The notes under the pieces: model-generated
Told to the model about the DNA's origin: nothing
Database searches by the model: none
What the model saw: only the letters and a program-made list of their open reading frames with translations
Assembly: GCA_025558075.1 (NCBI GenBank)
Contig: JAHLKF010000003.1
Coordinates: 310,001-374,000, forward strand
DNA: 64,000 nucleotides
Direction: 5' to 3'
Origin: Gaertneriomyces semiglobifer
Taxonomy: Eukaryota; Chytridiomycota; Chytridiomycetes; Spizellomycetales; Spizellomycetaceae
Shown: in pieces, positions 1-9,467 of the stretch
Numbering within the stretch: the first letter of the stretch is position 1
Layout of the letters: each line of letters begins with the position of its first letter
Made by a program: the position numbers and the translations under genes

Positions 1-487
1 CTCCATCCCCATTCTCTGTTGCTCTGAAGAAGAACTATTTGCATCCCACCTACGGATGCGTGTGCCTGCATTGAATGATCTTCCTGAGAATTTCCGAAGA
101 AGAGTAATCCAATTACGCGAAACGACTGCCGGAAAGCACGCCTTAAGAATGTATCGAAAAGAACGTGGAGCATCCTACCGCAGTCTGCGAAGTCGATACA
201 GCAAAGACGCGAACCCGTGGTGGGCCGACGTTAACATTCTCCGCGGGATGCTTTCATGCTCCGTTGGCTTATGCTTGTTGTCGATTTTTTTGTTGGTGAG
301 ATTGGTAGGGCCTTTATATGGTTTTCTCACGTTTATTGGCGCAGCTGCCGGGTGTAGTTTCGGTGTGGCCCAACTTTTACAAGGTACTGTTCTGGCCCGG
401 AGAATGAAGCAGCTCTGGATTGTTGCAACAGCGCCTTCAGATCAGCAAGCGATCACGAATGCGAAAATAGAGCCAGCACATGATTGA
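1..487 (+). CDS. Small two-helix membrane protein, 5' partial
   Basis: The reading frame is open from the left edge of the window to the stop at 485-487. The first ATG seen is at 56, but acidic codons run in frame upstream of it (residues SEEELFASHL just before that Met), so the true start is probably outside the window. The visible part has a basic N-terminal half (many Arg and Lys), then two hydrophobic stretches (about residues 65-85 and 88-108 counted from the ATG at 56) separated by a short loop, then a short polar tail. This suggests a small integral membrane protein with a basic cytosolic or matrix arm. I do not recognise the family. Confidence 0.5.
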   Translation, partial: SIPILCCSEEELFASHLRMRVPALNDLPENFRRRVIQLRETTAGKHALRMYRKERGASYRSLRSRYSKDANPWWADVNILRGMLSCSVGLCLLSIFLLVRLVGPLYGFLTFIGAAAGCSFGVAQLLQGTVLARRMKQLWIVATAPSDQQAITNAKIEPAHD

Positions 488-594
488 TCGATCTTGCTAA
501 AATCCTCGATGTGATACATACACGTCCCGTTCTACATAGATCTACCCGTTGCACCAGTAAGAATCCCATTTCTAGCCTAATCTATGGTTCCCAC

Positions 595-3491
595 TTAAAG
601 ATGAGTTTTCTTCTCTCCTGTCAACTCTGGGATGTTGTAGAAAAGCTCGAGGGACTCAGGGTTAGCCAGCGTACCGCTGGGAACCACTGTCTCACCAGAG
701 ATAATTCTTTTGACTGCAACTTCAACCTTCTTGCCGTTGACGGTGTACTGGGTGCATGGTTGAGTGCCGTGTGATAGAGTCAGCAAGACAACAATAACTC
801 ACCGGAATGTCAGTGATCGGTAAGATTACCGCCGGGACGTGACTAGAGAACGCGAACTTAGCAAGACCTGATGATGTTCAATACGGAAATCCTGCTTACC
901 GGGCGGAAAGCTTGTTGCGAATGGTCACTTTGATCAATTCCACGACGTCTTTAGTAAATTCAACACCTGGTGCCATCTTGCAGAACAGTACAACTCTCTC
1001 GTCTTCTCCTTGTTTTTGGCCAACTACAAGAGTGTCCGCAAACTGAGGGAACTCATCCACTATGGGCCAAGGGTGTTAAAGAATTCCTTAGCTTCCAATT
1101 ATGCGCATTCATCACACAGGAAAGGCTAATCTTACGTATGTTGTACAGTTCAGCACTGCCGAATCGTACTCCTGCTGGGTTTAGTGTGCCATCACTAATG
1201 CGGCGCGGCAATGCGTCAGTTTGCGTGAATATGAACAGTGCAGAAACGCTGTTTACCTTCTTCCGAGCATGGTAACACCGCCGGTGTGGGGATTAATGTA
1301 AACAAAGTCACCATGATACCAAACACCCGGAAATCTGTCGAAGTAGGCGGAACGGTATTTCGCATCCTCCGGATCATTCCAGAAACATACTGGCATGACA
1401 GGGAAAGGTTCTAGAAAGCGCTGTTCGTCAGAAAGGTTATTCTGCCGAGATACTTAAAATTCCAGCATACTTGTGCACACGAGATCTCCGGACTGTCCAA
1501 TGACAGGTTTGCCTGCGGTGAACGAGTTATTTCGGCCGCAGGGCCACACAGTAGTCTTCGTAAATATCCCCTACCTGCATCGTCCCATGCTTCGATGCTC
1601 ATTCCTAAACAACGACACTGAATTTCGCCTCGGTATACAGGCAGAGCGGCATTATGGCCAGCAAACAAGGAAACGATATCCGTGCCACCTACACGCAGAA
1701 TGCGGTTACTGAGCATGTACTCAATCGCGCGCAAGATGAATATAACCGTACCAGTGATAGAGCCCAGTAAAACGTCTCTCTTGATGTGCTGGTACACATA
1801 ATCGAAACTTTCGGGCTTAAGTGGGGACCCAGTGGAGTAAATCGTCCGGATCTTGCTGAGATCAAACTGGCTTCCTGGGGACTGCTTGGCTTCTTGTAGA
1901 CTCTGAATGTACTTGGCAGAAGTGCCGAACACGGTGATGCCGACTTGTTCCGCCAATTGCCACAGGCGACCGGGAGTGGGTTTGAAAGGGCTTCCGTCGA
2001 ATAGCACAACAGTGGCACCAACCGCCAGGCCACTTATTAACCAGTTCCACATCATCCAACCAGTAGTGGTGTAGTAAAAGTAAACATCGCTGCTGTTCAA
2101 ATCGCCATGTATGACGTGTTCTTTCAGATGTTGAATGAGTATTCCCTGGCGAGAGGGTTAGTTATTAGAATGGTGCGAGCCAATACTGATCACTTACTCC
2201 CGCCGAATGGACGATACACTTGGGCTTTCCAGTTGTCCCTGAAGAATACAAAATGACTAGCGGGTGGTCGAATGGAAGCTGCTCAAAGGTGAGGTCCTGG
2301 CCATCATCCGTTGACAAGAAATCTCCAAAGCTCTCGCTGTAAGGTAGTACATTAGCATTGCAGGAGATTTGATGCATAGGTGGTTCGTCGCACCTTTTTG
2401 GAATGATGCTGAAATCTTGTGAAGCTTCAATGAACGGGACCACAATAACCTTTTCCAGCGACGGAAGCCCTACAGCGATTGATGTCAGTTATCATCAAAT
2501 AAATGTGAAATGCTTCGCAGCGACGGACTAACCTTGCACAACGTCTCTCAATTTGCCCAAATGGTCGTGTGATTTGCCGTTGTACACCACACCGTTGACC
2601 GAGAAGAGAATTCTAGGTTGGACTTGGGAAAACCGTTCCAACACGCCGGTAATACCAAAGTCTGGAGACGCGCATGACCAGATGGCACCGATGCTACTGA
2701 CGGCTAAGAAGACGACCACCTGGACAGCATGCAGTGAGGCGGCGCGACCGGGATTGAAGGATGTTCGCCACGACCATACCGTCTCTATACAGTTGGGTAA
2801 ATATCCAGCAACTCTGTCTCCGGTTCTAATTCCGTGGCGTTTCAAGGCAGCAGCGCATCGGCGAACGTTTTCGCGCAATTGGGCGTATGTGATCCTTTTG
2901 AGTGCGTCGCCCTCACCTTCGAAAGTGCCATATATAAGCAACTGACAAGGCCGATACACAGTCGCAGACTTCTTTACCGGCTCCAATCAATGCAACGTGG
3001 TCGTCGTTGCGGGAAAGCAGGTGTTCGGCAAAGTTCAGACGGGCGCCCTAGACCATCAAGGTGAAAAGCTCAGTGAAACGGCGGTCAGACAAGCGAAATG
3101 GCACGCGGGTCATACCGGAAACCACTTGGGAATGCGATCCATGGTAACCGATGTATCGACGACCTAGAACCACGTCGTAAGCGCTTCAAAACCACAAGGG
3201 ACTCAAGTCGGCATCCTGCGGCGGCACCTTTTCGTACGGGGTAGAGCTGCGGATACCGCAATACTCCCAAACGGAGGCCCAGAAGTCTGGGTAATTGTCG
3301 ACCGACCACTTCCACAGAGCATCGTACCCATCTAACAGTTCGTAAAGGTCAGCGATGGCGCATTAGGATGCTCACCACCAAAGTTCCTTACCGAGTGACA
3401 GCCTGTATTTATCCTGCACAAACCGCCGAAACTTCTCCATCTGAGTGTCGTCCACATTGGACGGCGTCCATAACAATTTCGGCTGGGTCAT
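595..3491 (-). CDS. AACS: Acetoacetyl-CoA synthetase, multi-exon
   Basis: This ANL-superfamily adenylating enzyme activates acetoacetate to acetoacetyl-CoA in the cytosol, feeding sterol and lipid synthesis. The N-terminal exon starts at the ATG at 3491-3489 ([20 protein letters not shown]). Later exons give IPKWFP then [28 protein letters not shown], the P-loop [14 protein letters not shown] (about 2220-2260), [37 protein letters not shown], and a last exon [20 protein letters not shown] ending at 595. Introns I can place by joining conserved segments include about 3234-3168, one after WFP near 3113-3051, one near 2987-2927, and 1751-1689. It lies head-to-head with the coiled-coil gene at 3867. 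The domain order and both ends fit a complete gene. Exact exon edges between 1100 and 1450 were not worked out. Confidence 0.9.
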
Positions 3492-3866
3492 CTCCGGCAA
3501 CAAAACGTAGATGAAGGTAATTTACAAGAAGCGCACCAAAACACTGCAATCCAGCGTTCCGTTTTCCAGAGTGCTTGATGAATAGGATACACCGCCTGCC
3601 TGTGCTGCTGCCCTCGCTCCAAGCACAACGTTACGTAGGTTGCAGCCTGGCCTGTCCTGTATATCACTTTCTGAACCCGCTGTGTTCAACAGCAATGATA
3701 AGGAACCCAACACGCTGCTCGGCTTTTTCCCTTGACAATTTTATTGCAGGGAATACCAATCTTAATTTTGAGCAGCGAACTTCGTTTACGGGAGGATAGG
3801 TCTTATAGTTGCGGGTCAAGAGCGAGGAATCCGCATGGTCCATATGGTACGCAGACTTTCGTCCTG

Positions 3867-5888
3867 ATGCTTGCCCAATCGTTTTCCACAAGAGCAGATC
3901 GTCTCCTACCAGTTAGAGAGTCTTCGCCAGGAGAGGATCTAGACTATGAGCGGCCGATGGACGGTGAACAACCAAGGACAGAGAGACTGCGCACACTACC
4001 GCTACGATCAAGTTTAATTTCCTCTGCGGAGGTAACGCCAGATCCTCGCGAAACATCTTCTTCAGCGATCTTTCGTGAGTCGCTTCGCCTAAGCAGCATG
4101 AGCAGATCTACAGCTGGACGTCCTGTTGCTTCTGAGACCGCTTCAACCAATCGGTTTGCTAAAAGAGAAGCCAAAATTGGGTTAGGGACCTTTATGGATG
4201 ACAATGACGATCAAAGGATGCTGACGTCTCCGAATAGTCCCCAACAAGCGAGGTCATTCCATCACAGTGGCGCCCGCCGCGCGACTACAAAGGATTCATA
4301 TTCTAGGACCCCGTCAAAAGAATTTGATGATGGCCTCACATTCGGGCGCCAGTCGCCGGCTGTTCGGGCATCATTTGGCAGCAAGCGCGGAGGAAACCAT
4401 GACCGCTGCGCTTCTGGCAGCGGCTCCTCAAGCACTGCGGATGTAGTCAGCTATGATGATGAAGATGATGAGGAGGATGCGGGCGATTTTCCTGTTCAGC
4501 AAGCTGCAGTTGATCGGCATCAAGCCATTGCAAGTTCACATGATGAAGAGATGGACGATATATTGGAAGCGGGTGTAGAAACCAGCAATATGGGCCCAAG
4601 GATGACAGAAGATGCTTCATTACGTATGTCAGAATTGCGAACGCCTCCCGTTGACAAGCTCACCAGTCTTTCGGGGTACCTACCATTGGAACCGACTCCA
4701 CGGCCAACGCACACACCCCAACCAGAGCAAGCCGCGGAAACGTCAAGTACGCCTCCCGCATGGTCATCGGGTAATTCTGCACCAGCAGAAGCTCTAGAAG
4801 TCCTTCGCCTCAAGCGTGAACTGGAGGCTCTTCGCCAGACTGTGCATACACAACGAGAGCAAGCAGACGCCGATCGTACTCAGCAGCAGCAGCAAATTCG
4901 GGAGTTAGAAAGTCGCCTGACGTTTGAACGACAGCAAGTCGTAAAGCTCCAGGAAGTCGTCGCTGAATCTCTTGGAAAGCAGGATGCCATGCGGGAGGCA
5001 CTTGACCTTTTGAATTTTGAGAAGGATGAACTCCAGGGCCAGCTGATTGAGGAGCGAAGTAAGAACACGCGTGCAGAAGCTGATATTCGTCTTTTCTCTC
5101 GACGGAACCGTACCTTACATGAACGCTACACCGCGCTGCATCAAGAAACCGAGCAGCTTAGACTTGAAATACGCAGGCTCCAGTACGAGACGTCCCCTTC
5201 ATCCGACGGTGAAAACTATTATAAAGAGCGGTTAATCAAAGCTCTTGCTGAAAACGAAGTTCTGCAACAAATATTGGAAAATGCCCGCTTAGACGCAAAC
5301 TCTACGAAGCACGCTGGTGATATGTCACCTGCGGCACAGTTGTATTATCGAAGTCCCTCTCGGCAAGGACGTGTACAATCCGAAAGCAGTCACCTTTTGC
5401 AACGAGTTCGATCTGTTCCGCTGATGAACCCGGAACATTCTCTCGACTCTGCACAATATAATGATGCGACTCCACTTGGGCAGTCTCGGTCGACAAAAGT
5501 CAGCCCCGTCGCAGCTCGGTCATCGCTGCAGCAGAATTCCTCTGCAACAGTGACGTCACCTTGGGCCACTCAACAATCTCCGTCTTCTCGATCGTACAGA
5601 TCAAATGACGCCTCTAGCTATGATTCAGGTCATCCGCCATCCACACCCAGCAAGATCGAGAGACCGCAGACTCCGATGGATTACTTGCAACTGCACAAAC
5701 AGTTGAATGAACAGTTGACATCGCTGATTGCGGAAAAGCAGCAAGTCGAAGCGGAGATGCGTAAGATACCCATTAGTGGTGGTGGCAAATTTAGGCGACA
5801 AAAGGACGCGCTAGATAGTCGGCTGGATGAACTTGACAGTGATATCGGGCGACTGAAACGGCAGATGCGAGAAGTCGGCGTATTTTGA
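3867..5888 (+). CDS. Coiled-coil protein with disordered N-terminal half
   Basis: A long exon encodes about 673 residues from the first in-frame ATG at 3867. The frame is open further upstream to a possible 3' splice site (TTTTATTGCAG, about 3739-3749), so an extra 5' exon is possible. The first 300 residues are Ser, Pro, Arg and Asp rich and look disordered, with an acidic run near 4455-4485. Residues about 306-474 form a strong coiled coil (ALEVLRLKRELEALRQTVH onward), followed by another low-complexity Ser-rich stretch and a short C-terminal coiled coil (about 603-673) containing MRKIPISGGGKFRRQKDALD. The architecture resembles centrosomal or ciliary scaffold proteins, but this is type resemblance only and no family is claimed. 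Confidence 0.75.
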   Translation: MLAQSFSTRADRLLPVRESSPGEDLDYERPMDGEQPRTERLRTLPLRSSLISSAEVTPDPRETSSSAIFRESLRLSSMSRSTAGRPVASETASTNRFAKREAKIGLGTFMDDNDDQRMLTSPNSPQQARSFHHSGARRATTKDSYSRTPSKEFDDGLTFGRQSPAVRASFGSKRGGNHDRCASGSGSSSTADVVSYDDEDDEEDAGDFPVQQAAVDRHQAIASSHDEEMDDILEAGVETSNMGPRMTEDASLRMSELRTPPVDKLTSLSGYLPLEPTPRPTHTPQPEQAAETSSTPPAWSSGNSAPAEALEVLRLKRELEALRQTVHTQREQADADRTQQQQQIRELESRLTFERQQVVKLQEVVAESLGKQDAMREALDLLNFEKDELQGQLIEERSKNTRAEADIRLFSRRNRTLHERYTALHQETEQLRLEIRRLQYETSPSSDGENYYKERLIKALAENEVLQQILENARLDANSTKHAGDMSPAAQLYYRSPSRQGRVQSESSHLLQRVRSVPLMNPEHSLDSAQYNDATPLGQSRSTKVSPVAARSSLQQNSSATVTSPWATQQSPSSRSYRSNDASSYDSGHPPSTPSKIERPQTPMDYLQLHKQLNEQLTSLIAEKQQVEAEMRKIPISGGGKFRRQKDALDSRLDELDSDIGRLKRQMREVGVF

Positions 5889-5911
5889 CGTGCTGTCGTT
5901 GGTCACGAATA

Positions 5912-6160
5912 TCAAGAGAACCCAGCAAGCCTTTCGGCGAAAGCCATGATTGATGTCACATTGACGTCCTTGACAAAGTCAACACCGCTGGGGATAATCT
6001 CGTAACCTGCCTCGGCGATTGCACGACTGAGCTCCGCAGGTTTCACTTCATGATCAGATGCGACACAGGTACACAGTAACAGCGGCGTATATGAGATGTC
6101 CCCAAACGTGACCAAGCCGGCTGCGCTGAGTATCCTTGCGTTCGCGCATTCCCATTTCAT
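5912..6160 (-). CDS. Small hypothetical protein
   Basis: An open frame of 82 codons runs from an ATG at 6160-6158 to a stop at 5912. It lies tail-to-tail with the coiled-coil gene, 23 bp away. The C-terminal half (AELSRAIAEAGYEIIPSGVD) reads like folded protein. The central run TPLLLCTCVASDH could be part of an unspliced intron. I do not recognise it. It could be a terminal exon of a gene whose upstream exons I failed to see in 6161-6430. Confidence 0.4.
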   Translation of the reverse strand: MKWECANARILSAAGLVTFGDISYTPLLLCTCVASDHEVKPAELSRAIAEAGYEIIPSGVDFVKDVNVTSIMAFAERLAGFS

Positions 6161-6433
6161 TGCGATGAGCGTTCTTGTACCTCAAATCACTCTTGACGGA
6201 TATACCCACGTTGTTACATACATGTACAATCCATTTAGTTCAGATGATGCTTGGGACGGTAGGAAACAAAATGTAATCACCGAGTTGGTCCCCCTTATTT
6301 GATAATATAATTGCGGACTTTGCAAATGCAGGACTTGGTCAGAACCAATGATTACAATTCTTTACAATAATGAACATGTATACAAGAAGGTACTATCTAT
6401 AAACGTACGCCAAAAAAAGATTCCGAGAAAAGT

Positions 6434-7885
6434 CTAGAGAAACGGCGCGACAGCATACCAAAGTGCGACGAGAAGAGCGAAGGCACCAGTGTTACCTTTC
6501 ACGGCTTTAAAAGCAGCGGAATTCTCACCCTGTTCGCTTCCGCTTTGATTTGTTGACGGCGAAGCAGGCATGTCCGCAAGACCACCTTGTCCTTTGTCGC
6601 CGGTCGCTGTCCCGCCATGAATCGCAGCAGCTGCTACCAACAACTCTGCTGTCGGATACTGATCGTAAAAGTCACGGCCCGGCGTAGCAGCGGCTTCCCA
6701 GACGCTGCTGCACCACCAATCATCTCCGCAGTTAGCGGCAGCGGCAGTTGCTGTGGCGTCAATAACTGTCCGAATTTGCTCTTTAATGGCTTCGTCGGTG
6801 GTCACACGGTAGAGCTCTCTCAATCCTTTGACATATTGTGGTTTGAACACGGGGGTGTCGCGACCACATAGTTGTGCGCTTCGTTCACAGAGCGGCTCGT
6901 AAATTATATTATTCTTGGTGAATTTTGGAAGAGACGCACGAAGGAGGTTATGCGCTTCCTGAAGATAGATCTGCTGGTTGGTAGCATCATACATTGCGGA
7001 GAGTCCGCTAAGGAGCATTCCAGCATTGTATGACCATTCCTTAGTATCCATTTGTGTGCAGGGAGAGCTGGCACCGTCATACACGCTGAAATCTGCGCCA
7101 AGAAGTCCTGCAGCTTTCAGCCAGTTCAAGATGGTGTCGCCCCATTGACGGTATACCTGTTGCTTTGTGGCCTTGTAGAGGCGAGCAGAAAGAAAGACAG
7201 TTTGACCGTGTGTAATGGTCGACTTGTACTCTGCGCCTTTCGCAGCTTCACGATCACGAGACCAATAGATGCCGCCGCCGCATGTGGTTTCACTCCATTG
7301 CTCGGTGATTTGCGAATGCGTCAGTTGGGCAACTTCGAGGAATGTTTTCTTCCCGCCAGGAATCACCTGACTCGAGCTATACGCATCGGCGGCGGATAAC
7401 ATAGAGAGCGCCCACCATGCAATGTCGTCATTCCACTTTCCACGGAGCTTTTCTTGAATAGACTTAAGGGCACCGCCCAGTAGGTCTCCCGTATCCCCAA
7501 AAGTGGCTTCGAGAATGGCCTCACCAGCAACAGCATCCTGAGAACGATCACCTGTAAAACGGGAATTGTCGAATACGGCTCCCCAAGCCATGCCAGAGGC
7601 AAACCACGAGGTGCTGCTCTGGTCCCAACCGCCCTCGGAGGTTTTCTTGGCTGCCTTCTCTGCGGCGTATAACGAAACGAGGTTGGCAATTGCCTTGTTT
7701 GAGGCATTACCGAGGGTATCTGTGCAAGGGTAAGCCCGTACTGTTAATAAAATGCAGAACTTATACATGCTATGAACGTTCCCACGAGTACCTTTACTGG
7801 ACAAGTCCACGTTGACCGCAGAAGATCCTGACGCCGACGCCAGTACAATCGCCGCCGCCAATGCAGCGTTCTTGAACAGCTGCAT
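6434..7885 (-). CDS. DFG5: GPI-anchored GH76 alpha-1,6-mannanase-like protein, DFG5/DCW1 type
   Basis: This is a cell-surface glycoside hydrolase family 76 protein. In yeasts Dfg5 and Dcw1 help transfer GPI-mannoproteins into the wall. The start at 7885 gives a signal peptide (MQLFKNAALAAAIVLASASG). GH76 hallmarks follow: EGGWDQSSTSWFASGMAWGA, the catalytic double-Asp motif KWNDDIAWWALSML, SETTCGGGIYW, and KEWSYNAGMLLSGLSAM. The tail has a Ser/Gly/Asn-rich stretch then a hydrophobic end (AFALLVALWYAVAPFL), as expected for a GPI-attachment signal. A 72-nt intron at 7791-7720 lies in frame without a stop. Splicing it joins SSK to DTLGNASNKA and leaves about 459 residues, a normal family length. 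Confidence 0.92.
   Translation of the reverse strand: MQLFKNAALAAAIVLASASGSSAVNVDLSSKGTRGNVHSMYKFCILLTVRAYPCTDTLGNASNKAIANLVSLYAAEKAAKKTSEGGWDQSSTSWFASGMAWGAVFDNSRFTGDRSQDAVAGEAILEATFGDTGDLLGGALKSIQEKLRGKWNDDIAWWALSMLSAADAYSSSQVIPGGKKTFLEVAQLTHSQITEQWSETTCGGGIYWSRDREAAKGAEYKSTITHGQTVFLSARLYKATKQQVYRQWGDTILNWLKAAGLLGADFSVYDGASSPCTQMDTKEWSYNAGMLLSGLSAMYDATNQQIYLQEAHNLLRASLPKFTKNNIIYEPLCERSAQLCGRDTPVFKPQYVKGLRELYRVTTDEAIKEQIRTVIDATATAAAANCGDDWWCSSVWEAAATPGRDFYDQYPTAELLVAAAAIHGGTATGDKGQGGLADMPASPSTNQSGSEQGENSAAFKAVKGNTGAFALLVALWYAVAPFL
7720..7791 (-). other. In-frame stopless intron (72 nt) in the DFG5-type gene
   Basis: The sequence begins GTACTCGTGG and ends CCTTGCACAG on the minus strand. Its length is a multiple of three and it has no in-frame stop, so the frame reads straight through it. 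The 24 residues it would add interrupt the GH76 N-terminus between SSK and DTLGNASNK, which is why I treat it as an intron. Confidence 0.75.
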
Positions 7886-8442
7886 GGTCTTCCTCCACTG
7901 TCTGTCAGTCTGCTCCTGCTGCTGTTGCTTCTCGCGTCAAGATCTGGCAAAGCGCCGACGCGTCAAACGCCCGTCAACGTTGACCGCAGCGGCGGATCAC
8001 GTGGCTCCATGTGACTCAGCCATGTGCTTTCACATGCTGCTAGATGCTAAGCGCTTATGAGCAGTCCTCAGCTGCCTAAGCTTCGGCTAACCGTTTGAGA
8101 TTATCAATAACTCGATGCTTAGTAGCGACAGTGTTTGCGACGATACAATGAGCAGCAGAGACTTCCTAATCTTCGGATACTACTTGTAGCGCTGTGCGTC
8201 CCTCCCAGGAAACAGAGCTTGCTAAGGCAAAGAAGCCTTACAAGGATCGCATGATCGGCTCGCCATATCAAGGCAACCTGTTTCCAGTTCACCTGGTCAC
8301 TACCCCATGACTTGTCATGTGCGATGGTGCTAGCAAGGTGGCAAATCGGTAGCTTGCGACGCAAGGGGCACTCATTGTAGACGTAATACGGGGCCTGTCG
8401 GAAAGTGCGCGTCAAGAAGTCACGTCGATGATGGCTGACTGA
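7886..8442. other. Intergenic region between the DFG5-type gene and PTH2
   Basis: This 557-bp gap carries the promoter of the DFG5-type gene and the 3' side of PTH2. A CACGTG E-box palindrome sits at 7998-8003, about 115 bp upstream of the DFG5 start. Open frames here (for example 8119-8415 minus) have no protein-like features and are treated as chance. Confidence 0.5.
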
Positions 8443-9304
8443 CTACAGTAGCTTGAGATGACCCGTCAATTCTGTCACCATTTCCTCAGGTCCTTCAAAA
8501 TTGTACAAGGTTACTGGTGAAAGGTGACTTATCAGCGTATGTAGAACCTACCGGCAATAGCGACTACAGTTCGTGATCCACTTGGAATTTGTGTTCTACC
8601 GCTATCTCGCACAATCTTTACGGGCAAGGCTTTCTGACGCGCCTTCTCCGCAATGGTCAACCTATGTTACGTACCCACTGTTAATCGCGTGTGAAATCAG
8701 TTCGAACCATGCGAGGTTTCTTGTACATCTCTCGTTCCGAGTCGCACTTTAAAGCAACCTTCTTCTGACCCGTGGCGAGCCATCTTTCCATTGAGCGTGC
8801 ACGCTGTGGTGATGATGTTAGTGCGCGAGCCAGTGGGCCTCATCTCCCTGGTAGCACCTACAGCCGGCGTCTTTATGGCCTCCAAATAGCAACCCAGCGT
8901 TGCATGACCACACTGAGCTGCAATCTTTCCCTTGCCCATTTTCAGCTCGGAATTAACGAGCAAAACCTGTCGGGCGTATACGATTAACAAAAAATCAATA
9001 GGTTAAACGAGTTCGGGTCGCTTGATGATACCATTTTCTGGCCCGTCTTGGACAGCAACGCATCCTTGTTGACAGCCATCATCGAGGCTGCCGCTTTGCC
9101 TATGCGGTATCTTGAGGATAGCTAATATCCATGAAAGCCGACATACTGTTAGGGACATGGAGCGAATAGCTGAATCTGTGCGTCGCAACTTACAGCACAT
9201 ATCGCGCTGGCCAGCACCACCCCAAGTGCAACGCCGTTGAAAAGTGTGACGAGACCTCCTGTATACGAGCTGCAATCCGCAGCTTCTCCCGCCCTTTCGG
9301 CCAT
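8443..9304 (-). CDS. PTH2: Peptidyl-tRNA hydrolase 2
   Basis: This enzyme frees tRNA from prematurely released peptidyl-tRNA; family members are tail-anchored or N-anchored at mitochondria. Six short exons can be joined. The ATG at 9304-9302 opens a membrane segment ([20 protein letters not shown]), then a linker, then the Pth2 core: [71 protein letters not shown], and the terminal [16 protein letters not shown] with its stop at 8443. All five introns have GT-AG ends and restore the frame. The length is about 180 residues, as for PTRH2. Its start lies 163 bp from the APC4 start, so the two genes share a promoter region. Confidence 0.92.
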
Positions 9305-9467
9305 GGAGGGTTCACCTGTCGAGGCATCGCCAGTTGCTATTTGAAAAGTAGAAGACGACCGACGCCAGCGAGTCCTTAAATCTGGTTATCGATATGCACG
9401 ATGATTTGAGGAACGTTCAAAAGTTCACTGGACGCTGCGTAGAACGGTATGAACGTTATGGGAACTT

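Noticed and set aside
8119..8415. 98-codon minus ORF between the DFG5-type gene and PTH2
   Set aside because: No protein-like composition and it lies in the intergenic promoter region.
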